Below are positions 31,880-43,240 of a DNA stretch of 64,000 bases, one piece after another. The translations under genes were made by a program, and so were the position numbers. Position 1 is the stretch's first letter; the number at the start of each line of letters is the position of its first letter. Below the pieces are notes generated by a model, which ran no database searches, was not told where the DNA came from, and was given only the letters and a program-made list of their open reading frames with translations. This DNA is from Molanna angustata (Eukaryota; Arthropoda; Insecta; Trichoptera; Molannidae): NCBI GenBank assembly GCA_963576475.1, contig OY754984.1, positions 16,063,775-16,127,774 of the forward strand, read 5' to 3'.

Positions 31880-32745
31880 TATGTAAATTTGAAGAGCGCT
31901 GGTTGCCCAAAACGATACACAGACAGGTCTTCTCCCCGGAGAATATTTAATCCTAATACATTATTTAGCCTTTCTCCTTCAGGGGCCTTTCAGACCTTTA
32001 CCCAATTCAGAAGATTATCCTGCAATCTCTTTATTTCATAAAACTCGCTATGCAATATTATCTTTTTCATTGCCTTTTTCCCATCTTTTTAAATATTTGT
32101 GTATATTTTGGTGTACACGGGCGAAAAGTGGATCTGAGTCGCCATCAAATCAATATGAACAATTTATGTATGCGTTTTTCTTTTTTATTCATTTATTATT
32201 CTTTGTTTTTTTTCCTACACTGCTCAATTATAATAAGGTATTAATGTATACTTATAATTGACTCTAAGCGTAAATGTGTTTTATATTCACTCTCCTATTC
32301 TGAGATTACATAGACTTGGTAATGAGTTTGGCTCTGTTGATGTCTTTTGCTGTTCAATATATGAATATAAAGAGAGACTTTTAAAAATTGTATAAATTCT
32401 GGGTATTTTTTCTTTTAATTTTTGTTTTTACTTAATCTTTTGATTTTTTACATTAATTTTATTTATATTTTACTTCACTACCTATATATTTTGTAAATTT
32501 ATATGTATTTTTTTATATTTTGGTTGTTGTTATATATAGGTAAGAACTTATTTATAATCATGTACATATTTATGTATTTTGCTTCGTGGTTCATGGATAT
32601 ATGTTTTAATAATTTGTAATGGTGTATGTAAAAGCCCACTTAGGGGGTTAATATAAAAAAAATAAATAAATATCTTGTGTATCACCTGTATTTGTCCAGT
32701 CATTGTCTGTGTGCTTTAAATAGAGTGAAATAAAATAAAATTTAA
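31880..32745 (+). mobile_element. two nested LINE 3' ends
   Basis: The outer element shares TATCACCTGTAT, TTTGTCCAGT and TTGTCTGTGTGCTTT-like blocks and an (AATAAA)n tail with 4,960-5,570. Between its TTTTCCTACACTGCTC block (32,210) and GTATCACCTG (32,680) lies a second retro-tail ending AAAAAAAATAAATAAATA at about 32,676. The corresponding region of the 5-kb copy lacks it. Confidence 0.6.
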
Positions 32746-32769
32746 TAAATACACATGTATGTAGCTAAA

Positions 32770-33375
32770 AATTATACATTAATATTTTGGCCTTTTTTTA
32801 CACACGGCCTCCCTCATAAGGCAATTTCTTCCAACGAACCATATTGCAAAGTATAAAAAAATGTGAATGTACATAAACAAAAGAACGAAAACAAAATAAA
32901 AACAGAAAAAAGGATTGGGTAAAGACATGGTGAGTAAATCGGGATCAGGTGTTCAGGGATAAATATTCCTTCTTTAGTTTTATCTTGAAAATACAAAGTG
33001 AGTTAGATGACGCAATATCCGGACCTAAGCTATTCCATAATCTTGCTGATTGTACTTCGAACGACGAACTGAAATATTATGTATTGTGGATAGGGATGGA
33101 TAGTGTTGTACGTTCAGCAGATCGGAGTGGAAGCCCATGATTGGATAAATAAGTGAATTTGTTTTTTGAGATACTGTGGCTGGTTTGGATTCGAGAGAAT
33201 ATTGTACCATAGTGACGGTATAGTGTGTATTGCGCCGCTGGCGTATCATGGGCCAACAAAGAATATTGCGGTAAGATGATTTGTGACCAAATTTTTTCAA
33301 CCCAAAGATAAATCTGATACATATATTTTGAAGATGTTCAAGTTTATTGAGGTGCACTTCATTTGCATCCAATTA
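32770..33375 (-). pseudogene. LINE family A copy, frameshifted
   Basis: Minus frame 33,025-33,372 starts HLNKLEHLQNICIRFIFGLK and RNILCWPMIRQRRNTH, parallel to the 27-kb copy, then shifts frame; the R-S-A-E-R-T-T block reappears in the overlapping frame (33,077-33,322). UTR to 32,770. Confidence 0.8.
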
Positions 33376-33379
33376 GCAT

Positions 33380-33685
33380 ACATCGACATAATCAAGCAAT
33401 GAAAAAAGAAGTGATCATAGTTTTTAATTAAACTGTGATACATATTTTTTTTAATCTTTATTATGTATTTGTTTCAAGGCAGCCACAAAATTTAATAAAA
33501 GATATACATTTATGTTGAAAACTAGCTGTACACCATTTGGAAACCGATTACAGCATAGCAAATCGACTTTTTGCTGTAACACATTTGGGTTTTAATCTTG
33601 TTATGCGTATAGTAGACACAAAAAATAAATTACTTCACAGTCTGTTCTCTGTTCTCTGGGCTGTGAATACTGGTTAGTAGAAAGA
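33380..33685. other. no gene seen
   Basis: No repeat recognised. Confidence 0.35.
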
Positions 33686-33689
33686 ACGA

Positions 33690-33935
33690 AGAGTGGCGTA
33701 CGTGGAAGTCACTAAACTGACTGAGGACGGGCGTTGGGAGAATGATGGATAACTTGTCCACATGGGGCTTTCTGCAACAGGGAATACCAACGATATGTGA
33801 CTGTGGAGAGCAGCAGACCACCGCACATCTGTGCAGCTGCCCCTCAAGTCCAGTCAACTACACCTTGCACGATCTTATGGTGGGCAATGATTGTGCTATC
33901 GACGTTGCTAGGCACTGGCAGAAGCTTGTATAAAT
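33690..33935 (+). pseudogene. non-LTR C-terminal cysteine motif (type K)
   Basis: Plus strand reads W-K-S-L-N-stop-L-R-T-G-V-G-R then STWGFLQQGIPTICDCGEQQ and TTAHLCSCP, then VARHWQKLV-stop. One TGA replaces the expected Arg codon. Same family type as 6.8 and 21.8 kb; otherwise open. Confidence 0.75.
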
Positions 33936-33939
33936 GCCT

Positions 33940-34500
33940 TGCTGATACGATAGAAGAAGTAGAAAGAAATTTCCATACGGCAATAAATCCGCCATTTACG
34001 CAGGGTGCAAGGATGTGTTCATTATACTTACTTTCCGTATCCGGAACATCATCATATTCGTAGCAATCGTAGCCTCCAATTTTTGGGTACCCAATTTCCA
34101 CTAGCGATTGCTACCACTGTGTCTTGGTGTTCGCATGTCGCTACCATCATGGGACATGACAGTAGGTGTACGTTGTCCTATCTGGCGTCAATCTCGCAGG
34201 TGTCTTCCTCTTTGCAACCCCATTCCTTGAGGTCACTGCAACAGAAGCAGACTATCAATCGCTTTCCGTGTTGTCATTTAGAATAATCGTAAATTTTTAG
34301 CTTGTCACAATTATTCGCTACTACCACCACCACCTGCTCTGCAATGGGGACTGTAAACGGCCCTTTCAATAATACACAGCACGAACAGTATCTCATGGAG
34401 CCCTCTAGTTTGGGAATCTCTGCACCATAGTGCAAAAAGAACAATCGACGGATGTGAATATCACAATTATATAAAAAAAATAAAAATTCTCAAATATTGG
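33940..34500. other. no gene seen; short inverted repeat at 34,061-34,112
   Basis: GTAGCAATCGTAG and CTAGCGATTGCTAC flank a GGGTACCC centre, a 50-bp hairpin of unknown meaning. No gene. Confidence 0.4.
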
Positions 34501-34504
34501 TATT

Positions 34505-34575
34505 GCAGGACCTGACTGAATGGCGGAGAATTCTGGAAGAGGCCAAGGCTCACTATGGTCTGTAGCGCCAATGTT
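34505..34575 (+). pseudogene. RTE-like extreme C-terminus
   Basis: Plus strand reads DLTEWRRILEEAKAHYGL then stop, the ...WRxxxEEAKAHxGL ending of an RTE-like ORF2. About 70 bp only, an extreme 5' truncation. Confidence 0.65.
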
Positions 34576-35595
34576 AACTGATTGATATTTCTAAAATCAT
34601 TCTTGAACCATATTTCTTCTGCGCCTTTCGATTTCCTCCTTTCTATCCATATTTCTATAATCAGTCAATTCATTGTTGTATTTCTTTATCCCTTTTAGGT
34701 ACTTGATGATTCTGATTGAATATACTAGAGACTAGTCCAGATTGGTTGGAATAGATTCCCTCATGTCAACTAACCCGTCTGCTGTACAATAATTGAATAA
34801 ATAAATACATAATTGTGACATACAATTACTTATAGTCAGGATAAGAAGATCTTTCACTGTATCGGTAACTTGATTTCACAACCAGACTACGTATATTTTG
34901 ATCGATTTCATGTAGATTGATGTATCTTATATTTGATATAGTGTATGTGCTATTGTATTGGAAATGGAATAATTCAAGAATAGACAAGCTCAATAAATCA
35001 TTATGGTTTATGGTCTTTTTGTTGAAAAGTTACCAAAGTTTCCAAAGAGCGGCGGGCAGGTCTTCTGTCTTTTTATAAAAGTGCTTTCACTTTCATATTC
35101 TTCCCGCCCGATCGTTTCCAATATTATAAATCATATTGGGAAGATGTGTCTTCCACGAGAAAGTGGTGAGATGCGATAAATATAATAGGTATCAGCTACA
35201 AAATATCATATAAATATAATTTTGTGATAAAATGATATATGAGAGACATACGCACATACATTTGTGTTGTTACGTGAGTAATGGGAGACACTTTATTGGG
35301 TTATTTTTGTAGATATGGCAATTTCAGCAAACTTCGCGAACATTCCAAGGAAATGTCATTTATTGGTCATATTTTGGTTGAATTACCGGGACGTCTCGAG
35401 GTATAAATGGACCACGTCTTTTTTATTTTGCCTTTATGAATGAGTTGGCCACGGTTGCAATTTACAGACGTGTCAGTTTCTGTCATTGACACAAATATTT
35501 CAAGTACATCCTCATCCTTCTCAGTGTCGTTTCTTCATGACTAAGGACGTGATTGTGATCCTCAACATAAATAAGTTCCTAGTACAAGGTTCATA
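34576..35595. other. no gene seen; apparently low-copy
   Basis: No repeat match elsewhere in the window and no convincing frame. Confidence 0.35.
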
Positions 35596-35597
35596 CT

Positions 35598-35880
35598 TAC
35601 TAATACTGCCATATTTGTCCACTGATGAACGTAGGCCTCCCCAATATCTCTCTGTCTTGCGCCATCTGCATCCAATCACCAGCTATTCTTTTTTATCATC
35701 AAACTATCGCATGGAGGGCCTCCCTCTACTTCTTTTATCTTCACGAGGTCTCCATTCCAGTACCCATTTTGTCCCTTCTGGTATTGAAAGCTAGAAATGT
35801 GTCCCGCAAAAGACCACTTGAGCTTAGCCACTCTTTCGACGACGTCTCTTAATCCTGTCCTCACTGTGATAAAACTGAGC
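35598..35880 (-). pseudogene. RTE-like ORF2 C-terminus
   Basis: Minus strand reads RTGLRDVVERVAKLKWSFAG then H, and VEGGPPCDS: the T-G-x-x-D-V-x-E-R-x-x-x-L-K-W-x-x-A-G-H signature. Ends near 35,600 in the complement of GTCCACTGATGAACGTAGGC, the EEAxxxQW coding block. Confidence 0.75.
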
Positions 35881-35894
35881 GTATCATAAAGAAA

Positions 35895-36450
35895 ACATGA
35901 AAGAGCCATGTTACATAATATTAAACTATTGGACCGAATAAGAAATGAGGAGATACTTACAAGGTTCATACAGGCCACTCTGTTTCCAGCAAAGTATAAT
36001 GCATCTCTAATAGTGAATATGGATTAGAGACAAAGTCTCTTAGTAAAAGAAGCGCTAAAAGACCGAAATGCACGCAGCTATCCATGGAAATGTCCATGAT
36101 CGGAGTAAGTCTGAGAAACATAATCCGAAATGAAGAAATAAGGCATTGAACCCGAGTAATAGAGGTCATGGATCGCAAATCAAAGCTCAAATGGCAGTGG
36201 GCAGGGCATGTAGAAAGACAAGTTGGTGAGCGCTGACCTCCAAAAATCCTTAAATGGAGACCATGGGCAAATAGAAGAGGCACCGGCAGGCCCCAATAAA
36301 ATTGGACCGGTGATATTGTCAGGACGGCGGAAATGAAAAATAAACGGAGAAAATGGATGCAGATGCCATCAAATAAATAAAGATGGAAGGACATTGAAGA
36401 GGCCTATCTCCGGCAGTGGAGGGAAGAAGGCTGGTGAAGAAGAATAGTGA
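35895..36450 (+). pseudogene. RTE-like ORF2 C-terminus, tail to tail with the previous
   Basis: Plus strand in pieces: KLLDRIRNEEILTRFIQ (35,920-35,970), RNIIRNEEIRH (36,115-36,150), VMDRKSKLKWQWAGHVERQ (36,168-36,225), RRGTGRPQ and RWKDIEEAYLRQWREEGW-stop (36,380-36,440), then GAAGAAGAAT. Two R-N-E-E blocks suggest two joined fragments. Multiple stops. Confidence 0.75.
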
Positions 36451-36480
36451 AGTTGGACGCTTCCTCGACACACTGGCTTA

Positions 36481-37100
36481 AATTCACTCCGATACCAATT
36501 TCGAATATTTTTCTAAGAAACCTACATTTGTAATCGAGAATTAGGGGGTTGATAGGCATATTCAAATCGAATTAGCAAATAATTTGAATGTACGATGGCG
36601 AAAGATAGGTGAGTTCTAAGTAAGACACATAGAATACATCAACACACCTGACGATCTACCTCTTCTCTATGGTTTTGAAATGTCAAATCGCGTAGTAAAT
36701 TTTTATGTTGTCGTATATTATGACGGGAATTTTGACCAAATTGGTCTATTTAATGTGAGCTATGTGTCTGTTTTGATGTTTTTGAAGTTAAGGTTAATTA
36801 GTTATTAGTACAAAGTATCTTGATTGTGTACCTACCTAATTTAGAGCGGAAACTATCGTCACCCACTTGAAGTGTATTGTAACTGTAAAGTTGTAAAGTG
36901 CAAGCCCTAGAACAGGGTTTCCTAGTTGGGCAGCAGTAGTCTACTTGTTTGTGTCATTGTAAAATATGGTGTGGTAAAAAAAAAATAATTGGGTGTCAAG
37001 ACTAAGGCTATTAAGGTAAGGCCGCCTTTCTCTCTAATGCGAATCTGATACCAATTTTAAAATTTTCACTAAGAACCTACCTTTATAACGGAGAATATTG
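36481..37100 (+). repeat. dispersed direct repeat pair
   Basis: GATACCAATTTCGAATATTT with TCTAAGAAACCTACATTTGT near 36,490-36,530 recurs, diverged, at 37,047-37,095. A second shared block, AAAAAAAAATAATTGG followed by GTGT, occurs at 36,978 and 37,745. Two diverged copies of one element in tandem; class unknown. Confidence 0.5.
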
Positions 37101-37489
37101 CTGAAGGAAGTGCCTTTATGTTTTAATTAGACGCTATGGCGAGAAATTCCATATGAATGGCAGTTTTCTAGAGTCATAGCGGATGACTAGTTTAAGGAAC
37201 TACGCCAGTCAACATTGAACTATGGCGACACAATGGTACCCGTGTGAGTGAAGGATATCCTAGGATGTACACCAGATTTTTTTAACATAACCGTCAAAAG
37301 TTTGGTAAAAATAGGTTGGTTAGGTTTGTTTATAGTCATAATTGAGTCGCATTATATATTAAAAAAGTAACTAAAATATTTAAGACGTAGTTGTAAATTT
37401 TATAATTCTGTCATTAAGTCTAAAATCGATATTCTAAATGACGATTTTGCAGCTTATAAAAGAAAACTTTATACTGTTTTCTTTTTTTT

Positions 37490-37745
37490 TTCAATTCTTG
37501 GCTGGTTGATTGGTTATTTATTTTATTATTTTTGTTTTTTATTATGTTATGTTTTATTTCAATCTTGTTTATTCTTCCTCCTGCTACAACTAATGTTCTT
37601 TTTCTTCATAAAGTATCTTATTGTTAACCATTTATGGTAACTTTGTTGGTTTATTTGATTATTATTTTGTACCATTACAATTTATTAATAAAACTGTATG
37701 TTTCCTTAATAAATAAATAAATACATAAACAAATAAAAATAAATT
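37490..37745 (+). mobile_element. LINE 3' UTR-like segment with (AATA)n tail
   Basis: T-rich sequence ending in AATAAATAAATACATAAAC at about 37,710-37,735. No coding part. Confidence 0.35.
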
Positions 37746-37749
37746 AAAA

Positions 37750-38490
37750 AAAAAATAATTGGTGTGAATACTAGACAAACCGTCTGTATATGATGTGTCA
37801 AAAACAAATTCTTGTGTAAAAAAACTAGGCTATCCGTGGTTGAACAAACACTCGCATGTAGTGCCATAAAATATGGCAAAGAAAAAACAAATATTTCCAA
37901 AGAGTTGGCTATCTCACACCTTCTCTTTGAGATCGTGCTCAAGACAGCGGGATAGCTGTCTCGTAGCAATCTCAACTCAATGTTTCGAGACCGGTCTTAT
38001 GACTAAGTTTATTCTATATTATAATTCGGTCCTAAGGCTTGTTTAATAAAACAAACGAAATAAATTTGACGCCCCCGTAAAATTTATCTGTGAACACAGA
38101 ACACGTGTCTCAAAGCCCGTCTCTGTAAAAGCAAGAAGACATGGTGTTATTTTAATATGAATAGTCAACTCGTGCTCCCCTGTTATATTATTGCTTTGTG
38201 TTAAGGAAGATTTATCTCTTGTTTTTGGATATTTACGCGTGAATTTGGGTTCTTTCTCAACTTGATATTTTTCTCTTTTTTGTCCTTGTTGTTCAATTTT
38301 CTCATTTAAAGTACTTTGAACGATCGTCTCTCTGAAATAATAAGTTGAAGCAATATAAAATTTCTTGGAAAATGTTTATCAATACACGTGCTATTCAGAA
38401 TAACATTATTTTTTCTCATCCAATTTTTTTTTCATTTATTTTGTACCTTAAAAAGAATTACAATAATATTTTCCCACCAAACTGCATAGC
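37750..38490. other. no gene seen
   Basis: No repeat recognised; the 89-codon minus frame at 37,706-37,975 has no motif and overlaps the tail. Confidence 0.35.
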
Positions 38491-38494
38491 ACTT

Positions 38495-38979
38495 TTTACT
38501 CCTCGCTAATCCAAAGGGGGAGTTATGAATTAGCAAATTTTTAAGGTTATTTTTTATTGCAGATTATCTTGCAGATTGTATTTTGATAGATACATCACAA
38601 TATATTGAATACTCGCTTAGACCCCATTATATTTAGAAGGATATCTGATCATTGTGACTCAATTTTTTTATCTGTCAAATATTTCAAAGTGACGCCAAGC
38701 TCAGGAAACTAAATATATGATATTTTTATTTTCGAATTTGCGAAAAAGACACAACACTTTAATAAAATGGCATTGTTGATGCCTGCCAATCAAGTTTTCA
38801 TAATAAAATATTAAGATAAACAATAATTTAACTAAAATCAAGTATGTTTTTAACTTTGTTTACAACACTTGTCGATTGAATTTGCGACAAAAAAATAGTT
38901 AAACAAACTAATATCATGAAAATGTTGAATATTTTTCATACAAATTATGAATACTCTAGGTCACAAGCCACTCGTTATA
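38495..38979 (-). mobile_element. non-autonomous element W, copy 2
   Basis: Inverse of the 18.9-19.4 kb copy: TTTTTACTCCTCGCTAAT, AATACTCGCTTAGACCCCAT, AAAATGGCATTG, TTTTCATAATAAAATATT and, at the far end, CCACTCGT. Present over its full length. Confidence 0.65.
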
Positions 38980-39119
38980 ATACAATTGTTAGTACTGTTA
39001 ATATGTATGTATTGTAAAATGAATCTAGCCGTATAATATATATCACTTTATTGATGATAAAATCGTCAATCACTTTATTTATGATAAGATTTTTATATTT
39101 CTACATTTGTTTTTATTTT

Positions 39120-39640
39120 AAAATCGTATTGGATGTAACACACCGAATAAATGTGGGATGGATGAAATTAAGGGCTATGACAGGAGTTTTGTGTGACCCA
39201 AAAATGCCAATTAAACTGAAGGGAAAAATATATCAGACAATCGTTAGACCTGCGCTACTGTATGGCTCCGAATGTTGGACGATGTACAACACCTTCCATA
39301 GACAAATGGAAACCACCGAGATGCGTATGCTAAGATGGTCAGCGGGAGTGTCTCTAAAAGACAAAATAAAATGTTCATACATTCGCGGAAGCTTAGGAGT
39401 GACAGGCAATAACAATAAATTAGAAGAACGACAATTGAGATGGTATGTTCACATATTAAGAAGACCCGAGGATCACATTGTGAACCAGGCTATGGCCGTC
39501 GACATCCCCCGATCAAAATCGTTCAACAAGAATTAACATCGGAGGCGGCCCAGAACCGAAGAGTGTACAGCCTGAGGACGAGGAGAGCTGACCCCAACAG
39601 TCTTCATTGACGATTAGTTGGGAAGAGGCCAGGAAGAAGA
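39120..39640 (+). pseudogene. RTE-like reverse transcriptase C-terminal half
   Basis: The plus frame at 39,051-39,536 reads from about residue 28: HRINVGWMKLRAMTGVLCDP, KLKGKIYQTIVRPALLYGSE, CWTM..., EMRMLRWSAGVSLKDKIK, YIRGSLGV, RQLRWYVHILRRPEDHIVNQ. This R-P-A-x-L-Y-G-S-E-C-W ... M-R-M-L-R-W-x-x-G-V block follows the active site in RTE-type ORF2. The frame breaks after FNKN but the purine-rich end and (GAA)n tail continue to about 39,640. N-terminal and catalytic regions absent. Confidence 0.85.
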
Positions 39641-39645
39641 AGATT

Positions 39646-39785
39646 AGATGGGTCGATGGCAGAGCGGCTAACGCGCTGGGATAGTAATCCAGTGGTCGCG
39701 AGTTCGAATCCTGCCTCGACCGATTCCGTTCACCAAGCACAAGCATTTATGCTCAATTTAGGGAACGTAAGAAGATAATTCATAC
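39646..39785 (+). mobile_element. SINE family A, copy abutting the RTE tail
   Basis: Head AGATGGGTCGATGGCAGAGC, B box GAGTTCGAATCC and body. It begins within a few bases of the GAAGAAG tail of the RTE-like copy. Confidence 0.85.
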
Positions 39786-40645
39786 TCTTAAGTAAGGTTC
39801 ATACACTTTATGTACTAATCCTCTGGCTTAAAGTTGTAGTTTATGTCATTCTATGTGGTGATATTTGATCATTAATTTTGAATTTTTTGGTTTAAATAAA
39901 TTTAGTTTTCGAATTTATAATTCAAATTTAAAATGAATACGATTTGTTGAAGTGGAAGAAATTGAACCATTGAATAGTATAATTTCATTATTTTAATTAA
40001 AAGAATTTCATTAATCTGATCAATGATTGAAATATTGAAAACTTATTTCAGAAGATGTTAAATTTAGATATGTATCTATTTATTTTAGCCATAGGATAAC
40101 TCGTTTACTTCAATCTTCAGGGATTGTTTTTGTTCAAATAGTGGTTATATAAGTCAAACGATCTCGTCTCCAAAATATTAATTAAAACAGATATTTTTGA
40201 TTTGAAAGTAAGAGAACGGAATCTTTGATACTGTGTGACTGATCTCAGAAACAATTGAAACATCTATGAATAGAAAATACTCGAAGATCTATCCTTTCTC
40301 TGATATGCTTCAGACGTCTTTGAAGGAAGGAAGTTTTAATAATTAATTAATTTACAAATAGAGTTTTGTTGTGGAACGTACTGTAACATTAAAATCTCCA
40401 GTTCATAGTGAATGTACAATTTTGAAATTTTATATAAAATTATCACTGGATTTATGTGTCATATATAAATAAATATAATGGCCTAACCAATAAGTTTGAA
40501 TCTACATTCGAATCTTAAAAATTAAAAATAAATACTTATATTCACCCCCGTAAAAAAAATAATTATAATAAACACTTTTTTGCACCCAACGTAAGTGGCA
40601 CGGCAACAACGTCAGCAAAATATATAGTATCAACGTCGTTGTCGC
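39786..40645. other. no gene seen
   Basis: AT-rich, no motif. Confidence 0.4.
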
Positions 40646-40651
40646 ATCATT

Positions 40652-40856
40652 CATTCATACCATTACGTCACTATCCTACAACGTCGGGAAACCGACAACA
40701 GGTATTATCTAATAAAAATAAGCAAGACACGTGTGTGCATACCCACACACCAGTCTCACCTCACCTTAAAGGGCATCATTCAGAATGGGTGGTGAAGCTG
40801 ACTGCAGAACTCATTACACCTTACCCCAAACTGTGGGGTATGCCGTGATGGTGTGA
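40652..40856. repeat. short element bounded by LINE B-like ends
   Basis: Starts TCATTCATACCATTACG and ends CCGTGATGGTGTGAATGA, near-inverse ends resembling the LINE B 3' signature. Interior GC-richer with a CACACC run. Unclear class. Confidence 0.4.
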
Positions 40857-40944
40857 ATGAAATAACAATTTTCAATGTCTACACCGTGAATCCAACAACA
40901 TATTGCCTTATTTGGACAATGGAAAATACATTTTGCTTAGGAAT

Positions 40945-41245
40945 ATAATATGTAACTATATAATGCTTATACATATATAGCCTTACTTACTATTTATAAT
41001 ACGAGTTTAATCCAATGCTAAGTCAGTTTTGGCCATACAAAAAACTGGGTAAGTATCAGCTTAAACCTAAATTACAAATAGTAAGTAAGGCCCATACTGT
41101 CTTACTTACTATTTGCAATTTGTGTTTAAGCCGATACTTACCCAGTTTTTTGTATGGCCAAAACTGACTTAGCATTAGATTAAACCCGTATTATAAATAG
41201 TAAGTAAGGCCCCTAATGTATAAGCATTATATAGTTACATATTAT
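40945..41245. mobile_element. 301-bp palindromic MITE
   Basis: Arms of ~145 bp. Ends ATAATATGTAACTATATAAT and complement; inside, GGCCAAAACTGACTTAGCAT and AAATAGTAAGTAAGGCCC occur in both orientations. The GGGCCTTACTTACTATTT motif appears four times (twice per arm), so a smaller palindrome may be nested in a larger one. Confidence 0.88.
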
Positions 41246-41349
41246 GATTTAATGAGATATTTTATATAATGATTTTAATGAGATATTTTATATGAAGTAA
41301 TTTTAATATAGACATTCATATCTAAAAATAAATATTTTTTTGTATTGGG

Positions 41350-41740
41350 TCAAGAAATGATAGAAAAAGTGATGAAGTTACGTCATCTCAATCCATTCAA
41401 ATATTTAAAGGTAAACTAAAAAAACTTTATTTGTCAAATAGTTCCTAAATTCCTTCCATATCCTTCCGTAACCTCCTTTTCCTCCTTGCTTTTATCAGTG
41501 TTATTTTTATTATACTTTTTTTTTAAAACTTCTTTTCATTTTTTTTTCTCTTTGTAATTTTTTTATATTTCTTACTCTTTCATGTTATTTTTTATCAATT
41601 TATTTCTCACTAAATTAGTATTATTGTACCAATTTAACTAAAAGACTTCACGTTGCTCGGGTTGGTTGGAAGAAATTGCCTTATGGCAATAAACCTGCCT
41701 TTGTACACATGTACATAAATTATATAAATAAATAAATAAC
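41350..41740 (+). pseudogene. LINE family A, plus-strand 3' end
   Basis: Frame reads SDEVTSSQSIQIFKGKLKKL then YLSNSS-stop at 41,446, matching the C-terminus of the 27-kb copy almost residue for residue, followed by the family UTR (GGTTGGTTGGAAGAAATTGC) and AATAAATAAATAA tail. Close match to the 27-kb copy suggests recent activity. Confidence 0.8.
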
Positions 41741-41999
41741 TCCGTAGTACATATCTCATACATAAGTTACAGCAATTTCCGTAAAAAAAATATATCACTC
41801 AATATTATCCTATTTCAGCCATTATCGTACATCAAATAGATTTGTATATATGTAGGTACCTCATAAAGTCTAAAAAATCCCGTACAAAACTTAAGTAATA
41901 CTTGAGTTTTTTATCTTTGAAGGTAAAATAGCAAACTTCGATCAACCAGGAAAACTCAATAAAAACATTAAAAATACTTTGTATTCAGCGAAGTATTGC

Positions 42000-42066
42000 C
42001 TACGTGGTCTAATGTACCAGTCATTTGGCTTGCAGCCAACGGTTCTGAGGTCGATCCCCAAGGGAA
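42000..42066 (+). mobile_element. tRNA-like head, unassigned
   Basis: GTGGTCTAATGTACCAG and GGTTCTGAGGTCGATCC resemble pol III A and B boxes at suitable spacing. No second copy in the window. Possible third SINE family or degraded tRNA-derived sequence. Confidence 0.35.
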
Positions 42067-42900
42067 TAAAGAAATCCACTTCACACAAAATATTTACCTC
42101 TCTGGCATTATGTGAAAATAACAATATCAGATTCGCTAACGACATATAAATAGGACAAGCATTTTTTTTAATATATATAATTTATTTTATATCGACACTT
42201 CTTGGAATAACACATTACACTTTATCGAATAAAATCCCCACAATAATATTTTAGAATGTTATTTGTATGTATGTAGGTGTGTATTTTTTTTTGTGTCAAA
42301 TCATAAACTAGAAAAGTTAAACGGTAAAATTTTCTGCATATCGCTTCAGTTACGACCATTGAGTAACATAAATAAAAATCTATATAATATCTTCATACTT
42401 TGCTGATAATTCTTTATGGTACATTTTAACTAATATAATTAAATAAAATAAAATAACTTAGTTTTTAAAACTTTACTCAACGTGGTTAAAAACTAAGATA
42501 TTCTATTTTATTGAATTATATTAAAAATCGATATTATAATGTTTTATTGTGTTTTTTTTGTAAATTTTCCTACAAATATTGACATAAATGAAATGTCAAA
42601 ATATGTACTTTTTTGTTTGCAAATATCTGTTTATTTAATAAATGTTTAAAGTACATATTTTCAGGAATAATATATATTTTTAAGTATAAATTAGCTTTTG
42701 AGTGAAAAAAGTTATTATTTCTATTAATTTTAATGTTATTCGTATTTATAAAAATTTATAATTTTGTAAGAAAATTTGCCATTTCATATAATATGAACAA
42801 ATAGATCGAACTACTGATCAAATGAACTAACAGCATCATCTATCGGGAATTCTACATACTGTTGATCGACGAAGTTTTTATTTTGTAGAATTCCATTATA
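42067..42900. other. no gene seen
   Basis: AT-rich with a weak hairpin near 42,455-42,520 (AACTTAGTTTTTA / TAAAAACTAAG). Confidence 0.4.
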
Positions 42901-42902
42901 AG

Positions 42903-42992
42903 TTATATCTATAATTAAAAGTAAACTACTTATTGATTCTACATGAATCCATGTAGAATCAATAAGTAGGTCACTTTTAATTATAGATATAA
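42903..42992. repeat. 90-bp perfect-ended hairpin
   Basis: TACTTATTGATTCTACATG is followed after AATC by its exact inverse, and the outer TTATATCTATAATTAAAAGT is also mirrored; the arms differ only at a 3-4 base internal mismatch. Probably the core of a foldback element. Confidence 0.85.
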
Positions 42993-43017
42993 TTTACATT
43001 CTGAATTTAACATACGA

Positions 43018-43072
43018 GAAATATTTGTTCAATGTCAAAAAAAAAACTTTTTTATGAACAAATATTTGTGTT
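43018..43072. repeat. short hairpin
   Basis: AAATATTTGTTCA and TGAACAAATATTT flank an A/T run. Confidence 0.7.
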
Positions 43073-43240
43073 TGTAAATCTCAGAGTAAGTATTCGTAAG
43101 TATTTATACGAATAAAATATATTTCCACGAAATGAAATGAAACGAAACTAAATGTGTAAGTATTTTTAATGAGATGTAGGTATTGTGGGTATTTTGATTG
43201 TGCGGCCCACCGTTCGCATTGAATTTCTGTATCTGGCCTG

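Noticed and set aside
35966..36394. 142-codon minus-strand frame
   Set aside because: Antisense of an RTE-like relic whose plus-strand motifs are clear.
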